From Pseudomonas frederiksbergensis (GTDB lineage: Bacteria; Pseudomonadota; Gammaproteobacteria; Pseudomonadales; Pseudomonadaceae): DNA of 64,000 nucleotides. Positions within the stretch are counted from its first letter, which is position 1, and the number at the start of each line of letters is the position of its first letter. The notes under the pieces are model-generated. The model saw nothing but the letters and a program-made list of their open reading frames with translations, was not told where the DNA came from and ran no database searches. The DNA lies in assembly GCF_000802155.2 (NCBI RefSeq), contig NZ_JQGJ02000006.1, forward strand, positions 186,001 to 250,000, read 5' to 3'. The translations under genes and the position numbers were made by a program. This document shows positions 46,355 through 55,861 of this stretch, one piece after another.

Positions 46355-47536
46355 TTACAGTTCGATCTTGACCGCCTGGGAAGCCCGGGTCGCCTTGGCG
46401 CGGGCGGCTTCGATGGATTCGTCGCGGGCCAGGGCCACGCCCAGGCGGCGCTGGCCGTTGACTTCCGGTTTGCCGAACAGACGCAGCGCCGTGTCCGGCT
46501 CGCTCAGGGCGGCGCCGAGATTGGCGAACGCGGTCTGGGTCGACTGGCCTTCCACCAGGATCACCGCCGAAGCCGAAGGGCCGAACTGGCGGATCAACGG
46601 GATTGGCAAACCGAGAATGGCGCGGGCGTGCAAGGCGAACTGCGACAGGTCCTGGGAAATCAGCGTCACCAGGCCGGTGTCGTGCGGGCGCGGCGAGACT
46701 TCGCTGAACCACACCTGGTCGCCCTTGATGAACAGCTCGACACCAAACAGGCCGCGACCACCCAGGGCCTCGGTCACTGCCTTGGCGACGCGCTCGGATT
46801 CGGCCAAGGCCACCGGGCTCATGGCCTGGGGCTGCCAGGATTCCTGATAGTCGCCTTTTTCCTGGCGGTGGCCGACGGGTGCGCAGAACGTCGTGCCGCC
46901 CACGTGACGCACGGTGAGCAAGGTGATTTCGTAGTCGAAGTCGATGAAGCCTTCGATGATCACCCGACCCTTGCCGGCACGGCCGCCTTCCTGGGCGTAG
47001 TCCCAGGCTTTCTGCACGTCATCGGCGCTGCGCAGCAGGCTCTGGCCCTTGCCCGAGGAACTCATCACCGGCTTGACCACGCACGGGAAGCCCAGGGTTT
47101 GCACAGCCTTGCGGTAGTCTTCGACAGTGTCGGCGAAAAAGTACGGCGAGGTCGGCAGGCCCAGCTCTTCGGCGGCCAGGCGACGAATACCTTCGCGGTT
47201 CATGGTCAGTTGCGCGGCGCGAGCGGTAGGGATCACCGTGAAACCTTCGGCTTCCAGTTCCACCAGGGTCGCAGTGGCGATGGCTTCGATTTCCGGCACG
47301 ATGTAGTGCGGCTTCTCGGCCTCGATCACCGCGCGCAGGGCGGCGCCGTCGAGCATGTTGATCACGTGGCTGCGGTGGGCCACTTGCATGGCCGGTGCAT
47401 TGGCATAGCGATCCACAGCAATCACCTCGACGCCCAGGCGCTGCAGCTCGATTACCACTTCCTTGCCCAGCTCACCGCTGCCACACAACAAAACGCGGGT
47501 CGCGGTGGGCGACAATGGAGTTCCGATACGGGTCAT
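46355..47536 (-). CDS. purT: Formate-dependent phosphoribosylglycinamide formyltransferase
   Basis: A 393-aa ATP-grasp enzyme that formylates GAR with free formate, an alternative to PurN in purine synthesis. N-terminal [23 protein letters not shown]-grasp [15 protein letters not shown] and the late [20 protein letters not shown] are typical. The start at 47536 gives the usual N-terminus ([16 protein letters not shown]). Confidence 0.96.
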   Translation of the reverse strand: MTRIGTPLSPTATRVLLCGSGELGKEVVIELQRLGVEVIAVDRYANAPAMQVAHRSHVINMLDGAALRAVIEAEKPHYIVPEIEAIATATLVELEAEGFTVIPTARAAQLTMNREGIRRLAAEELGLPTSPYFFADTVEDYRKAVQTLGFPCVVKPVMSSSGKGQSLLRSADDVQKAWDYAQEGGRAGKGRVIIEGFIDFDYEITLLTVRHVGGTTFCAPVGHRQEKGDYQESWQPQAMSPVALAESERVAKAVTEALGGRGLFGVELFIKGDQVWFSEVSPRPHDTGLVTLISQDLSQFALHARAILGLPIPLIRQFGPSASAVILVEGQSTQTAFANLGAALSEPDTALRLFGKPEVNGQRRLGVALARDESIEAARAKATRASQAVKIEL

Positions 47537-47625
47537 CTGAAGGTCCTCAAACAGGAGCGGGTCATTGGGGCGCGCGCCGGGCGAGCTTCCCATGGGAGAA
47601 AGCGCGGCATTTTACATGAACCGCG

Positions 47626-48105
47626 TCAGCCGGCGATGGCCTGTTTGCGCAGGCGCCAGGCCATTATCAGCCAGACGGCCGTGACCCCGGCGAATTTCGA
47701 GAGCAGGGCGGTCGTCACCACTGCGGGGGTCAGGGCGTCGATCAGGCCGAAGAAAATGAAGGTGTCGAGGGGGATGCTCAAGGCCGAACTGATCCACAGA
47801 CGGTCATGCAGCGGACGCTTGGTGACGGTGAACACCAGCCAGTCGATGCACTCCGATACGGCGAACGCGGTGGCGCTGGCCAGGGCGATGGTCGGGTCGC
47901 AAGTGACGTAGGACAACACCAGCGCCGCCAGCATCGCCACGATGGCGCCGTGGCCGAAACGGGTCTGCACCATGTCGCGCAACACGAACACCAGCCCGCC
48001 CCAGGCCGACCAGATGACGTCCAGGTGCGGCGCGGCGGAGAAAGCGAAGTTGATCAGCACGACGCTGCCGATGTAGGCGATCAGGAAAAGCATGGGGCGG
48101 GGCAC
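47626..48105 (-). CDS. VUT family (YhhQ/QueT-like) membrane protein
   Basis: A 159-aa protein with five or six membrane segments and the VUT-family pattern ASATAFAVSECIDWLVFT plus WISSALSIPLDTFIFF. Related members import queuosine precursors. The frame begins with GTG at 48105, and an ATG 12 bp later is also possible. Substrate not established for this short form. Confidence 0.75.
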   Translation of the reverse strand: MPRPMLFLIAYIGSVVLINFAFSAAPHLDVIWSAWGGLVFVLRDMVQTRFGHGAIVAMLAALVLSYVTCDPTIALASATAFAVSECIDWLVFTVTKRPLHDRLWISSALSIPLDTFIFFGLIDALTPAVVTTALLSKFAGVTAVWLIMAWRLRKQAIAG

Positions 48106-48144
48106 CTGGTATTGCCGGATAAGGTATTAAAGGACAGCGATAGC

Positions 48145-48180
48145 ACCTGTGGCGAGGGAACAAGCTCCCTCGCCACAGGT
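48145..48180. repeat. REP palindrome
   Basis: ACCTGTGGCGAGGGAAC with a full inverse arm CCCTCGCCACAGGT. Confidence 0.9.
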
Positions 48181-48228
48181 GGATGGCGGTTTCAATGGGT
48201 GAAGAGTACTTCAGCCACCGCCACGCCC

Positions 48229-49014
48229 TCAATCTTCCTCACTGTTATCCAGTTTCCAATACCCCACCGCCTTCACGAAATCCTGGTCCAGCCCTTTCTC
48301 TTCCAGCAGCACCCTGCGAATCTGCCGCGACACTTTGCTTTCGGTCGCGACCCAGGCGTACAGCTTGCCGCCGGGCATCTCCAGCTGCTGCACGGTGCGC
48401 AGCAGGCTGTCCTGGCGACCCTCGCGCAACACCCAGATCACATGCACCTGCGCCGGGCTGTGGAGCACTTGCTGTTCGGCGCCATTTTCCACTTCCACCA
48501 CCACCAGCGCACGCCGATTGGGGGCGAGGCCCTCGAGGCGACGGGCGATGGCGGGCAGGGCGGTTTCGTCGCCGATCAACAGGTAGCTGTCGAAGATGTC
48601 CGGTACGACCATCGAGCCCCGGGGGCCGGCGATATACAGGTGGTGCCCCGGTGCTGCCTGCGCGGCCCAGGTCGAGGCAGGGCCGTCACCGTGGAGCACG
48701 AAGTCGATGTCCAGTTCGAGGGTGTCCAGGTCATAGCGGCGCGGGGTGTAGTCGCGCATTTCAGGCATCGGGCCCTGGGCTTTGCCGGCAGTGGGGTTGA
48801 AATCTTCCAGGGCGGCGTGCTCCTCCGCATTTTGTGGGAACAGCAGCTTTACGTGATCGTCCGTGCCCAGGCTGACGAACCCGGCCAGCTCCGGCCCGCC
48901 GACCGTGATGCGGCGCATGCGCGGGGTCAGGTCTTCGACCCGCAGCACTTGCAGGCGGCGGCGTTTGATCTCGTGGCTGACGCGGTGAATGGTGTTTGGA
49001 TCGATTTCGGTCAT
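48229..49014 (-). CDS. Siderophore-interacting protein (ferric-siderophore reductase)
   Basis: A 261-aa flavoprotein-like reductase of the SIP/ViuB family, which releases iron from ferric siderophores in the cytoplasm. FAD-binding DYTPRRYDLDTLELDIDFVL (RxYT-type segment) and the C-terminal NAD(P)H part (WVATESKVSRQIRRVL) are present. Its ATG overlaps the stop of the PadR gene (ATGA), so the two are coupled; this suggests the PadR protein controls iron release. Confidence 0.9.
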   Translation of the reverse strand: MTEIDPNTIHRVSHEIKRRRLQVLRVEDLTPRMRRITVGGPELAGFVSLGTDDHVKLLFPQNAEEHAALEDFNPTAGKAQGPMPEMRDYTPRRYDLDTLELDIDFVLHGDGPASTWAAQAAPGHHLYIAGPRGSMVVPDIFDSYLLIGDETALPAIARRLEGLAPNRRALVVVEVENGAEQQVLHSPAQVHVIWVLREGRQDSLLRTVQQLEMPGGKLYAWVATESKVSRQIRRVLLEEKGLDQDFVKAVGYWKLDNSEED

Positions 49015-49577
49015 TGGCTTGACTCCGAGACAGGTGGACGGTCGCAACCGTCGACGATGGCTTTGGCGGTGGCGTTGAGCAAGTCGCACACCCGCCGGGT
49101 TTCTTCAGGACTCCAGCGGCCAGAGTGATTTTGCAGCGCATGGCGCAGGTTATACACCGCTTCCTGGACCTGCGGGGGGCGATCATGGCCGTGCAGCGTG
49201 CGCTTGCTGTCTTCAATGCGTGTGCGCACCTCTTCCAGCGTCTGGGCCTGCTTCTCAAGTGATAGACGTCCAGCATCGGTCACGCTGTAGCATTTTTTTT
49301 CTGTTTCAACGCAGCAGGTGACCATCGCGTTTTTTTCCAGGAAGGCCAGGGCCGGGTAGATCACCCCAGGGCTGGGGCTATAGGCCCCTTCGAACATCTT
49401 TTCGATCCTGCGGATCAGGTCATAGCCATGGCAGGGCTGTTCAGCGATCAGGGCCAACGACAGTAACTTGAGGTCCCCGGCGGCGAATACACGAGCGTTG
49501 CGTCGGTTACGGTCACGACCGGTCGGGTGTCGCTCGAAACCATCGTGGGCGTTGGGATCGGAATAAGGGGCTGCCAT
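49011..49577 (-). CDS. PadR family transcriptional regulator
   Basis: A 188-aa repressor. The PadR winged helix spans about 35-110 (LKLLSLALIAEQPCHGYDLI, SPGVIYPALAFLEK), followed by helices for dimerisation. ATG at 49577 is chosen for GGAGAG just upstream; 49598 is also in frame. PadR-SIP pairs like this are found in several gamma-proteobacteria. A perfect palindrome lies 71 bp upstream and is a good operator candidate. Confidence 0.9.
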   Translation of the reverse strand: MAAPYSDPNAHDGFERHPTGRDRNRRNARVFAAGDLKLLSLALIAEQPCHGYDLIRRIEKMFEGAYSPSPGVIYPALAFLEKNAMVTCCVETEKKCYSVTDAGRLSLEKQAQTLEEVRTRIEDSKRTLHGHDRPPQVQEAVYNLRHALQNHSGRWSPEETRRVCDLLNATAKAIVDGCDRPPVSESSQ

Positions 49578-49647
49578 GTACTGCTCTCCATGCTGCATAA
49601 GTTAATGCGAAGTGCTGGTTCTTTATTTGAGATACATCTTTGCGCTT

Positions 49648-49673
49648 GATATATCTTGAAGTTGAGATATATC
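49648..49673. promoter_or_regulatory. Operator-like palindrome upstream of padR-sip
   Basis: GATATATCT-TGAAGTTG-AGATATATC: perfect 9-bp arms, 8-nt spacer, in an AT-rich region. A similar half-site GAGATACATCT lies at about 49629. PadR proteins often bind such AT-rich dyads and autoregulate. Confidence 0.65.
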
Positions 49674-50012
49674 TAGTTGAGTTGATGTTGTATGAGTTGC
49701 CCAAGACCTTACCTGAATGAGTCGGGCTTGAGAGGAGGGCGCCTTTTTTTATGATTTTTATTGACTTTTATAGAGGCCGCTTGGTGCATGGTTTTGTGGG
49801 CAGTTTCTTACATCCAAATTGGCGTTTTAAATGAATTAAGGTATTTTTCTCTCTTTTGTATGGTGGAATTACTACAAGTGCTTGGGAATTTGCCTGCTTT
49901 TTTTAGTTGTTAAGAACCGATCATGCCCAGCGTTGAAGTTGCAGCTCTCGAACTATTAGGCGAGCTGCAACTTCAGCCCTTCTCTTTATGGCTATGAACA
50001 GGTATTAACAAC
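49674..50012. promoter_or_regulatory. AT-rich upstream region of fimbrial operon with 14-bp stem-loop
   Basis: About 340 bp of clearly lower GC than the flanks and without a supported gene. The stem-loop TGAAGTTGCAGCTC/GAGCTGCAACTTCA (49934-49947 and 49962-49975, 14-nt loop) ends 37 nt before the first pilin start. It has no T tract, so it is more probably an mRNA-leader structure than a terminator. Confidence 0.6.
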
Positions 50013-50504
50013 ATGCTCAAACAATTCATGACCGGTGCTTCGCTGGCAGCCGCTGCCCTGAGTTCCTCGCTGGCATTCGCCGCCGATGATGCGCGCTCGT
50101 CCATCCATATCAGCGCGAACATCCCGACCCAACAGTTCCATGTGCAGCCGCGCAACCCGGACTTCGGTAAGGATGAGACCATGAGCTACAACACGGTCAG
50201 CGGCACCTTGTCGTCGTTGCGCGCTACCTATGACGTGAAGAACACCGAGGGCTCGGTCCACGCCTACATCGAGGGCGGTCCGGCGGCGCTGTACAACGGC
50301 AGCAACTCCATCGCGCTGACCACGGCTTTCAACGGCGTCACCCTGACCGCCACGCCTCAGGAAGTGGTGGACGATGCGACCTCCACACCGGGTACCCAGG
50401 CTGACATGACCATCGTCGCCGCCAGGCCGCTCGATACCCAGAACGGCCTGTACACCGCCGACATGACCGTCATCTTCGACGCCGTGCCTCGCGCTACTCC
50501 GTGA
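50013..50504 (+). CDS. CS1-type fimbrial major subunit (pilin 1)
   Basis: A 163-aa protein with a signal peptide (cleavage after about residue 23, AFA/ADD). The mature start DARSSIHISANIPTQQFHVQ and SGTLSSLRATYDVKNTEGSV match the CS1/CooA alpha-fimbrial pilin family. The first strand would be donated to the next subunit in the polymer. It is the first gene of the cluster, with the usher 121 bp further on, and closely resembles pilin 3 of the same cluster. Confidence 0.88.
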   Translation: MLKQFMTGASLAAAALSSSLAFAADDARSSIHISANIPTQQFHVQPRNPDFGKDETMSYNTVSGTLSSLRATYDVKNTEGSVHAYIEGGPAALYNGSNSIALTTAFNGVTLTATPQEVVDDATSTPGTQADMTIVAARPLDTQNGLYTADMTVIFDAVPRATP

Positions 50505-50625
50505 TGCCATTCAATGCCCGCTGAGGTTCTCCTCTTCGGGCATTGCTGCAGGCCGGCCGGTCTTCCCCAGCCGGTCGGCCTGTCCCTGAAACGCCCAGAT
50601 AGCTCGCTGATTAGAGAGTCCGTTG

Positions 50626-53160
50626 ATGTTTCCGATGACACCCATCGCGGGTGCGCTCGCGCTGCTGTTGTGCGCGAACGCATTGGCCGCGCCGACTGCC
50701 CCTGGTACGACACCGAAAAGCTTGTTGTCCCAGGCCAAAGGCTTGCCGGCGGAATTTGAATCCCATTTCTTCGATGTGCCCTTGGCGGTTCGTGTTGAAC
50801 TCAATCAACAGTTCCTCGGCGAAGCCATGGTGGTATTGAGCCGGGACGACCGCATCACATTGCTCGAATTCACCGATACCCAGGACAGTTCGATCAATCA
50901 CGTCGAGCGCCAGCAATGGGAGCAACACCTCAAGCAGGGGCAGCCGTTGGGCGCCTGCGAAGCTGGGTGCCCGTCCGGGCTGCTCGCCGTGCACTACAGC
51001 CTCGAAAATTCATTGGTTTCGATCCTGACCCGGGACGTGGAGCGCTTGACGCAAGCCAAGCGTTACTACGATCAGCCGGAAGAAGGCAGCCTGGGCCTGA
51101 TCTTCAACAACCAACTCAATATCAATGGTGGCCAGGAACAGGACACTGGCGGGCGTTACGGCCTCAATGCCAGTTCCAGTCTCGGCAACTGGAGCCAGTC
51201 GCTGGACTTGCAACTCTCGCGTCTTGGCGGCCCGGACGACAAGCTGTACCACGCCGTCCATGAGCTCCATACCCAGCGGGAAATGGAAGGCTCCTTCTTT
51301 CGCCTGGGCTACTTCACGCCCGGTTCCGATGGCTTGAACCGGCAGATTCGTTCATTCGGTGCCAACCCGGACACCGCATTGGGCGTGATGTACGGCAGTT
51401 CCGACAGCCTGGCGATCGACAATCCGAAACCCAGCGTCTACCCCATTTATGTCACCGCGAGCCGCCAGGCTTCGGTGGAAATCTATCGCAATGGCCTGCT
51501 GATCAATACCCAGGCCGTCAGCGCCGGGCTGCAAAGCCTGGACACCCGCCCCTTGCCTGGCGGGATCTACGAAGTGGAAGTGCGGCTGGTCGAGGATGGG
51601 CAAATCACTGCCACCAGCCAGGAGCTGGTCTACAAGCCCAACAATTGGAGCAACTCCGAAGACCGCTGGCGCTACAACCTGTTCGCCGGCCGCGAGACCC
51701 GGCTCTGGAGCAACTGGGAAGACCAGCCGTCAGGGTTCATGACGGCTGGGGTCGGCCTCAATTACCTGTTGCATCCCCGGGTGATCCTGGGCGCCTCCAC
51801 CCGCAAGGTGCAGGACAAGATGCAAGTCGGCACCTCGGTGGACTGGACCCTGGGCACCAGCACCAGCCTGTACGCCAACGTCTATAAAACCCAGGACTAC
51901 GGCAACGGCATGGACCTGCAAGGGCTGTACAGCTATGGCCAGGGCAGCATCGTCGCCAGCCACAACCGCAGTTGGCTGGACACCCGCAACACTTACGAAA
52001 CCCTGCCGGACGGTACCCGCATCCGCCAACGTGACGTGTACGTCGGCCATACCAGCAACTCGTCGCTGTCGGTCAATCATCGCTTGAGCAACAAGACGTC
52101 CATCAATGGGCGGCTGGCCTACAGCGAAGGCAACGTGCAGGGCACCGGCCTGGACCTGGGTTGGACCCAGCGGGGCAAATTACGCGGCAGCGATGCCAAC
52201 TGGCGATTGTCGGTGTTCGATCGCCCCGGTACTTCCAGCACGGCCGACAAGCGCAATCGCGGCCTGGACTTGAGCGTCAGTGTCGCCCTGGGTGGGCCGG
52301 GCGAGTACTGGTCGGGTAGCGTCGGCACGCGCACCTCCCGCGATGGCGCACGGGACAACAACGCCTCGCTGTCATACCGCCGCGACCTGCAGGACCATGT
52401 CCTGCAAAGCGTCTCTGCCACTGCACTGGCTGACACTTATGGCGTGGGCCTGTCCGGCATCGCCAGCTTCCAGACCGACTCGCTGTATGGCGATGGCTTC
52501 GTCCAGCGTTCGTCCTACAACGACAACCTCACCGGCGGCCTCAACCTGAGCAGCACGGTGGCCGTGGGCGGCAGCAAGGCAGCCTTTACCGCCATACCCC
52601 ATGGGCGCGGCGCGGGGATGATCGTCGATGTGGAAGCCGACGTGGATGACGTGATCCTGCGCGCCGACGACTTGACCGGCGGCAGCACCACCTTGCATCC
52701 AGGTCGTAACTTCGTCCCCATCACTGCCTATAAAAACAGCATGGTCACCTTCGACTTCGAAGGCGTGCACCCTCCGGCGGCGAGCATCGAGCCCTCGCGC
52801 ACTCGTTATCACTTGAACAAGGGCGGCGTGGACTACCGCAAGATCAGTGTGTTGAGAACCGTGACCGTGCTCGGTCGCCTGTTGGACGACCAAGGACAAC
52901 CGCTCAAGGGCCACCACGTCATCAACCACGCCAGCCGCGGTGTCAGCGAGGCGGATGGGTTCTTCTCCATGGAAATGAATGCCGGCTCGCCCACTCTGGA
53001 GGTGCGTTATGGCAGCGAGTTGTTCTGCCGGTTCCGCCTTGATCCGGACAGCGCCCAGAGGGAAGGGGACGTGCTGATGATCGGTGATTTGCGCTGTACG
53101 CCGGATACGTTGGCCGATACGGCACTCGCCGAGGCTCACGGTGAGAAGCAGCGCTCATGA
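50626..53160 (+). CDS. CS1-type fimbrial outer-membrane usher
   Basis: An 844-aa usher that exports and assembles pilins across the outer membrane. A signal peptide (MFPMTPIAGALALLLCANAL) leads to the N-terminal domain, a beta-barrel with many alternating aromatic strands (GFMTAGVGLNYLLHPRVILG; TSLYANVYKTQDYGNG) and C-terminal plug domains. It resembles CooC/CblC. ATG at 50626 is used; a TTG sits just before it. The stop overlaps an ATGA of the next frame. Confidence 0.9.
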   Translation: MFPMTPIAGALALLLCANALAAPTAPGTTPKSLLSQAKGLPAEFESHFFDVPLAVRVELNQQFLGEAMVVLSRDDRITLLEFTDTQDSSINHVERQQWEQHLKQGQPLGACEAGCPSGLLAVHYSLENSLVSILTRDVERLTQAKRYYDQPEEGSLGLIFNNQLNINGGQEQDTGGRYGLNASSSLGNWSQSLDLQLSRLGGPDDKLYHAVHELHTQREMEGSFFRLGYFTPGSDGLNRQIRSFGANPDTALGVMYGSSDSLAIDNPKPSVYPIYVTASRQASVEIYRNGLLINTQAVSAGLQSLDTRPLPGGIYEVEVRLVEDGQITATSQELVYKPNNWSNSEDRWRYNLFAGRETRLWSNWEDQPSGFMTAGVGLNYLLHPRVILGASTRKVQDKMQVGTSVDWTLGTSTSLYANVYKTQDYGNGMDLQGLYSYGQGSIVASHNRSWLDTRNTYETLPDGTRIRQRDVYVGHTSNSSLSVNHRLSNKTSINGRLAYSEGNVQGTGLDLGWTQRGKLRGSDANWRLSVFDRPGTSSTADKRNRGLDLSVSVALGGPGEYWSGSVGTRTSRDGARDNNASLSYRRDLQDHVLQSVSATALADTYGVGLSGIASFQTDSLYGDGFVQRSSYNDNLTGGLNLSSTVAVGGSKAAFTAIPHGRGAGMIVDVEADVDDVILRADDLTGGSTTLHPGRNFVPITAYKNSMVTFDFEGVHPPAASIEPSRTRYHLNKGGVDYRKISVLRTVTVLGRLLDDQGQPLKGHHVINHASRGVSEADGFFSMEMNAGSPTLEVRYGSELFCRFRLDPDSAQREGDVLMIGDLRCTPDTLADTALAEAHGEKQRS

Positions 53161-53240
53161 GATATCTGGGGCGACGATTATTCGACGGGCCCGACACTGC
53201 GCATTCGCGGCGATTCCCACTGATACACGAGGTTGTATTG

Positions 53241-54509
53241 ATGAACTATTTATTGGTGGCAGGACGCAAGGTGGCTTCTGTGTCGTTGCTTTCCTTGATA
53301 TTGGCCGGGCCGCTGACGGCTACCGCGGCTACCGGTGACATCAGCGCGGTTTTCCGGCCAGACCCCGCGAAACCCTCGGAAAACGAGTTCATCAATACCA
53401 CGCCACCCTCGGGGTTCTGCAGATCATGGCCGACGCGATGTGCTGCTCTAGGTATCTTCAGCCTTGCGCTGCCCATTACTTTCCAGTCAACCAAAGCCAT
53501 CGAGGCCAATCATTCAGATAGTCGGCAAGGCGCGATGCTCAAGGTGCCAGGCGATTGGCGAGCGCTGCAGGTGACTCATTCGGGCACGGGTGAAAGCCAT
53601 GAGGTTTCGGTGCGGATTTCCGCGATTGGCGCGACGTATCGCCTCACCCCTGGTGCACAGGAGCTGGTGGGTGGGGGAGTGAGCGTCAGACAGGCGCATA
53701 TGATGCTTTGGGCCGGCGGGGTCTGGAATAGAGCGCCTTCACCATGCAGTGAGGGCTCAACAGAGGAATTTTATTATGGTGGCAACGCCTTTGAATTTTT
53801 CTGGCGAACCCCGCTACAAGATGCTGCGTGTACGAAACAAGCAAAATATCTGATCCCGGCGTTTCTGTATCACGAAATGAGCTATGGATACCAATTGCGC
53901 ACCCCCAACCCGTTGAAGATGTCGTCGGGTCATTACACGGGAACGCTCACCTATACGGTCGGGCCGGGTCAGGACTTCGACATGGGTGATGTCATGCTGC
54001 CGGACGATTCGATTCTGACCCTCAATTTCAATCTCGAAGTCCAACACACCCTCAAAGTCGAAGTTCCTCCAGGCGGCAACCGTGTGGAGCTCGTCCCCCA
54101 GGAAGGCTGGCAATCCTGGCTCAACAGCGGGCGCAAGCCGACACGGTTGTTTCGCGACCAGCGCTTTCACATCTCGGCCTCATCACGTTTCAAGATGGGC
54201 CTTGAATGCCAATACGTCAGCGGCAACACCTGCGCGATTTCCGAAACCAGCAGCGGTCACCAAGTGCCGGTGAACGTCAGCGTGACGCTGCCCCAGGGCC
54301 TGACCGATGGGGCCAACCAACCAGTCGATCGCCGGCCCTTGCTGCTCGATGGCAGCGGCACCGAATTGTTCCAGCCGTCGTTCTACCTGGATCGCAAGTC
54401 GGGAATGCTGCATTTCGAAGTGGACCGCAGCAGCGTCGAGGACATGCTCGACAGCGGCGCCAAGGCTTATACGGGCAACGTCACGGTGATCTGGGATTCG
54501 GAAGTTTAA
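53241..54509 (+). CDS. CS1-type tip adhesin 1
   Basis: A 422-aa protein of the CooD/CblD tip-adhesin type, which starts fimbrial assembly and binds receptors. The signal peptide begins at MNYLLVAGRK (53241, preceded by GAGG); a start at 53157 that overlaps the usher stop would add 28 residues. The mature N-terminus DISAVFRPDPAKP is followed by a divergent receptor-binding half. The C-terminal pilin-like half ends TGNVTVIWDSEV and is nearly the same as in adhesin 2 (VPPGGNRVELVP, KPTRLFRDQRFHIS). Confidence 0.82.
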   Translation: MNYLLVAGRKVASVSLLSLILAGPLTATAATGDISAVFRPDPAKPSENEFINTTPPSGFCRSWPTRCAALGIFSLALPITFQSTKAIEANHSDSRQGAMLKVPGDWRALQVTHSGTGESHEVSVRISAIGATYRLTPGAQELVGGGVSVRQAHMMLWAGGVWNRAPSPCSEGSTEEFYYGGNAFEFFWRTPLQDAACTKQAKYLIPAFLYHEMSYGYQLRTPNPLKMSSGHYTGTLTYTVGPGQDFDMGDVMLPDDSILTLNFNLEVQHTLKVEVPPGGNRVELVPQEGWQSWLNSGRKPTRLFRDQRFHISASSRFKMGLECQYVSGNTCAISETSSGHQVPVNVSVTLPQGLTDGANQPVDRRPLLLDGSGTELFQPSFYLDRKSGMLHFEVDRSSVEDMLDSGAKAYTGNVTVIWDSEV

Positions 54510-54555
54510 AAGGACTTGCTCTATTCGAGCCAACGTAGGGACATGGAGTTTTTCG

Positions 54556-55800
54556 ATGGGACGATTACCTGTAGCAGTAAAGGGCACGCTTGCGATGTAT
54601 CTGCTTGCAAGCACGCCGGTGGCCGATGCCTTGACCCAAGACATCAGCGCCGTATTCAGACCCGATCCGTCGAAGCCTCAGGAGGCTGCATTTCGCAACA
54701 CCACGCCGGCGAGTGGCTATTGCGCCGAATTCTCTTCCCAATGCCAGGCGTGGAACATGGCCAGCCTGCGGCTGCCGCTGTCGGTCAATTCCATCAGGGC
54801 GATCCAGGCCGAACATGCCGATGCTCGGCAAGGGGCGATGTTCCAAGTGCCGGCCAACTGGCGTACGGCGCAAATCGTCCATTCTGGAACGGGCGAAACC
54901 GAGATCGTCCAGGTGCGGTGGGTCGGCATTGGTTCTCGATACCAGTTTCCTGGCAGCGTGGTCGACCTGGTGGGCGGTGGGGTGGACCCCGGTACAGCGC
55001 ATACCAAATTGTGGGGCCAGAACTGGGATTACCCACCGGCATCTTGTCATTCCAGCGGTTTCGGTCGTATGGGGGAGACTTTCTACGAGTTCTTCTGGCG
55101 CACGCCAATGGAGATCGTCTGCGCTAAAAGAGCCCAGTACCTGATTCCCAGCATGGCCTACCCGTACGTGGACTTTGCCTATGAACTGCGCATGCCCAAC
55201 CCCCTGAGAATGACGGCCGGCCAGTACACCGGGGACCTGACGATCAGTGTCGGGCCAGGTCGGGAAGTGGACATGGGCGACGTGATGTTACCCAGCGACT
55301 CGGCAATCACGCTCAATTTCAGGCTCGACGTCGAGCATGCCTTCAAGGTGGAAGTCCCACCCGGTGGAAACCGGGTGGAGCTGGTGCCCGAACAAGGCTG
55401 GCAGGCCTGGTTGAACAATGGAAGCAAACCGACCCGGTTGTTTCGGGACCAGCGTTTCCATATCTCGACCTCCTCGCGTTTCAAGATGGCGCTCGAATGC
55501 CAGCACATCAGCGGCAACACCTGCGCGATCGCCGAAACCGGCACCGGCCATACCGTACCGGTGGACGTCAGGGTCACCCTGCCCGATGGCTTGACCGATG
55601 GCGGCGGCCTGCCCATCAACCGGCGTCGCCTGCTGCGCGACGGCAGTGGCACCGAGCGGGTCCAGCCCAATGTCTATATCGATCGAAAGCCCGCCAGCCT
55701 GCACTTTGAAGTGACCCGCGACAGCATCGAAGAAATGCTGGTCGGCGACGCCAGGACCTATGTCGGTAACGTCACGGTGATTTGGGATTCGGAAGTTTGA
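54556..55800 (+). CDS. CS1-type tip adhesin 2 (paralogue)
   Basis: A 414-aa paralogue of adhesin 1. The signal peptide covers about 1-24 (GTLAMYLLASTPVADA); the mature protein starts QDISAVFRPDPSKP. The C-terminal half (from about residue 270) is strongly conserved with adhesin 1, while the N-terminal half is only partly so (SSQCQAWNMASLRLPLSV against CRSWPTRCAALGIFSLALP). Tandem duplication followed by change in the binding half is the simplest reading. The start has GGAG 8 nt upstream. Confidence 0.82.
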   Translation: MGRLPVAVKGTLAMYLLASTPVADALTQDISAVFRPDPSKPQEAAFRNTTPASGYCAEFSSQCQAWNMASLRLPLSVNSIRAIQAEHADARQGAMFQVPANWRTAQIVHSGTGETEIVQVRWVGIGSRYQFPGSVVDLVGGGVDPGTAHTKLWGQNWDYPPASCHSSGFGRMGETFYEFFWRTPMEIVCAKRAQYLIPSMAYPYVDFAYELRMPNPLRMTAGQYTGDLTISVGPGREVDMGDVMLPSDSAITLNFRLDVEHAFKVEVPPGGNRVELVPEQGWQAWLNNGSKPTRLFRDQRFHISTSSRFKMALECQHISGNTCAIAETGTGHTVPVDVRVTLPDGLTDGGGLPINRRRLLRDGSGTERVQPNVYIDRKPASLHFEVTRDSIEEMLVGDARTYVGNVTVIWDSEV

Positions 55801-55861
55801 ACGGCTCCAAGAGCCGACAGTATTCAATGAAATTTGAACAACACACGAGGTTCAAGCAGTG

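Noticed and set aside
49934..49975. Invertible promoter (phase-variation) element
   Set aside because: The two arms are only 14 nt apart, so there is no room for a promoter between them, and no invertase gene lies nearby.
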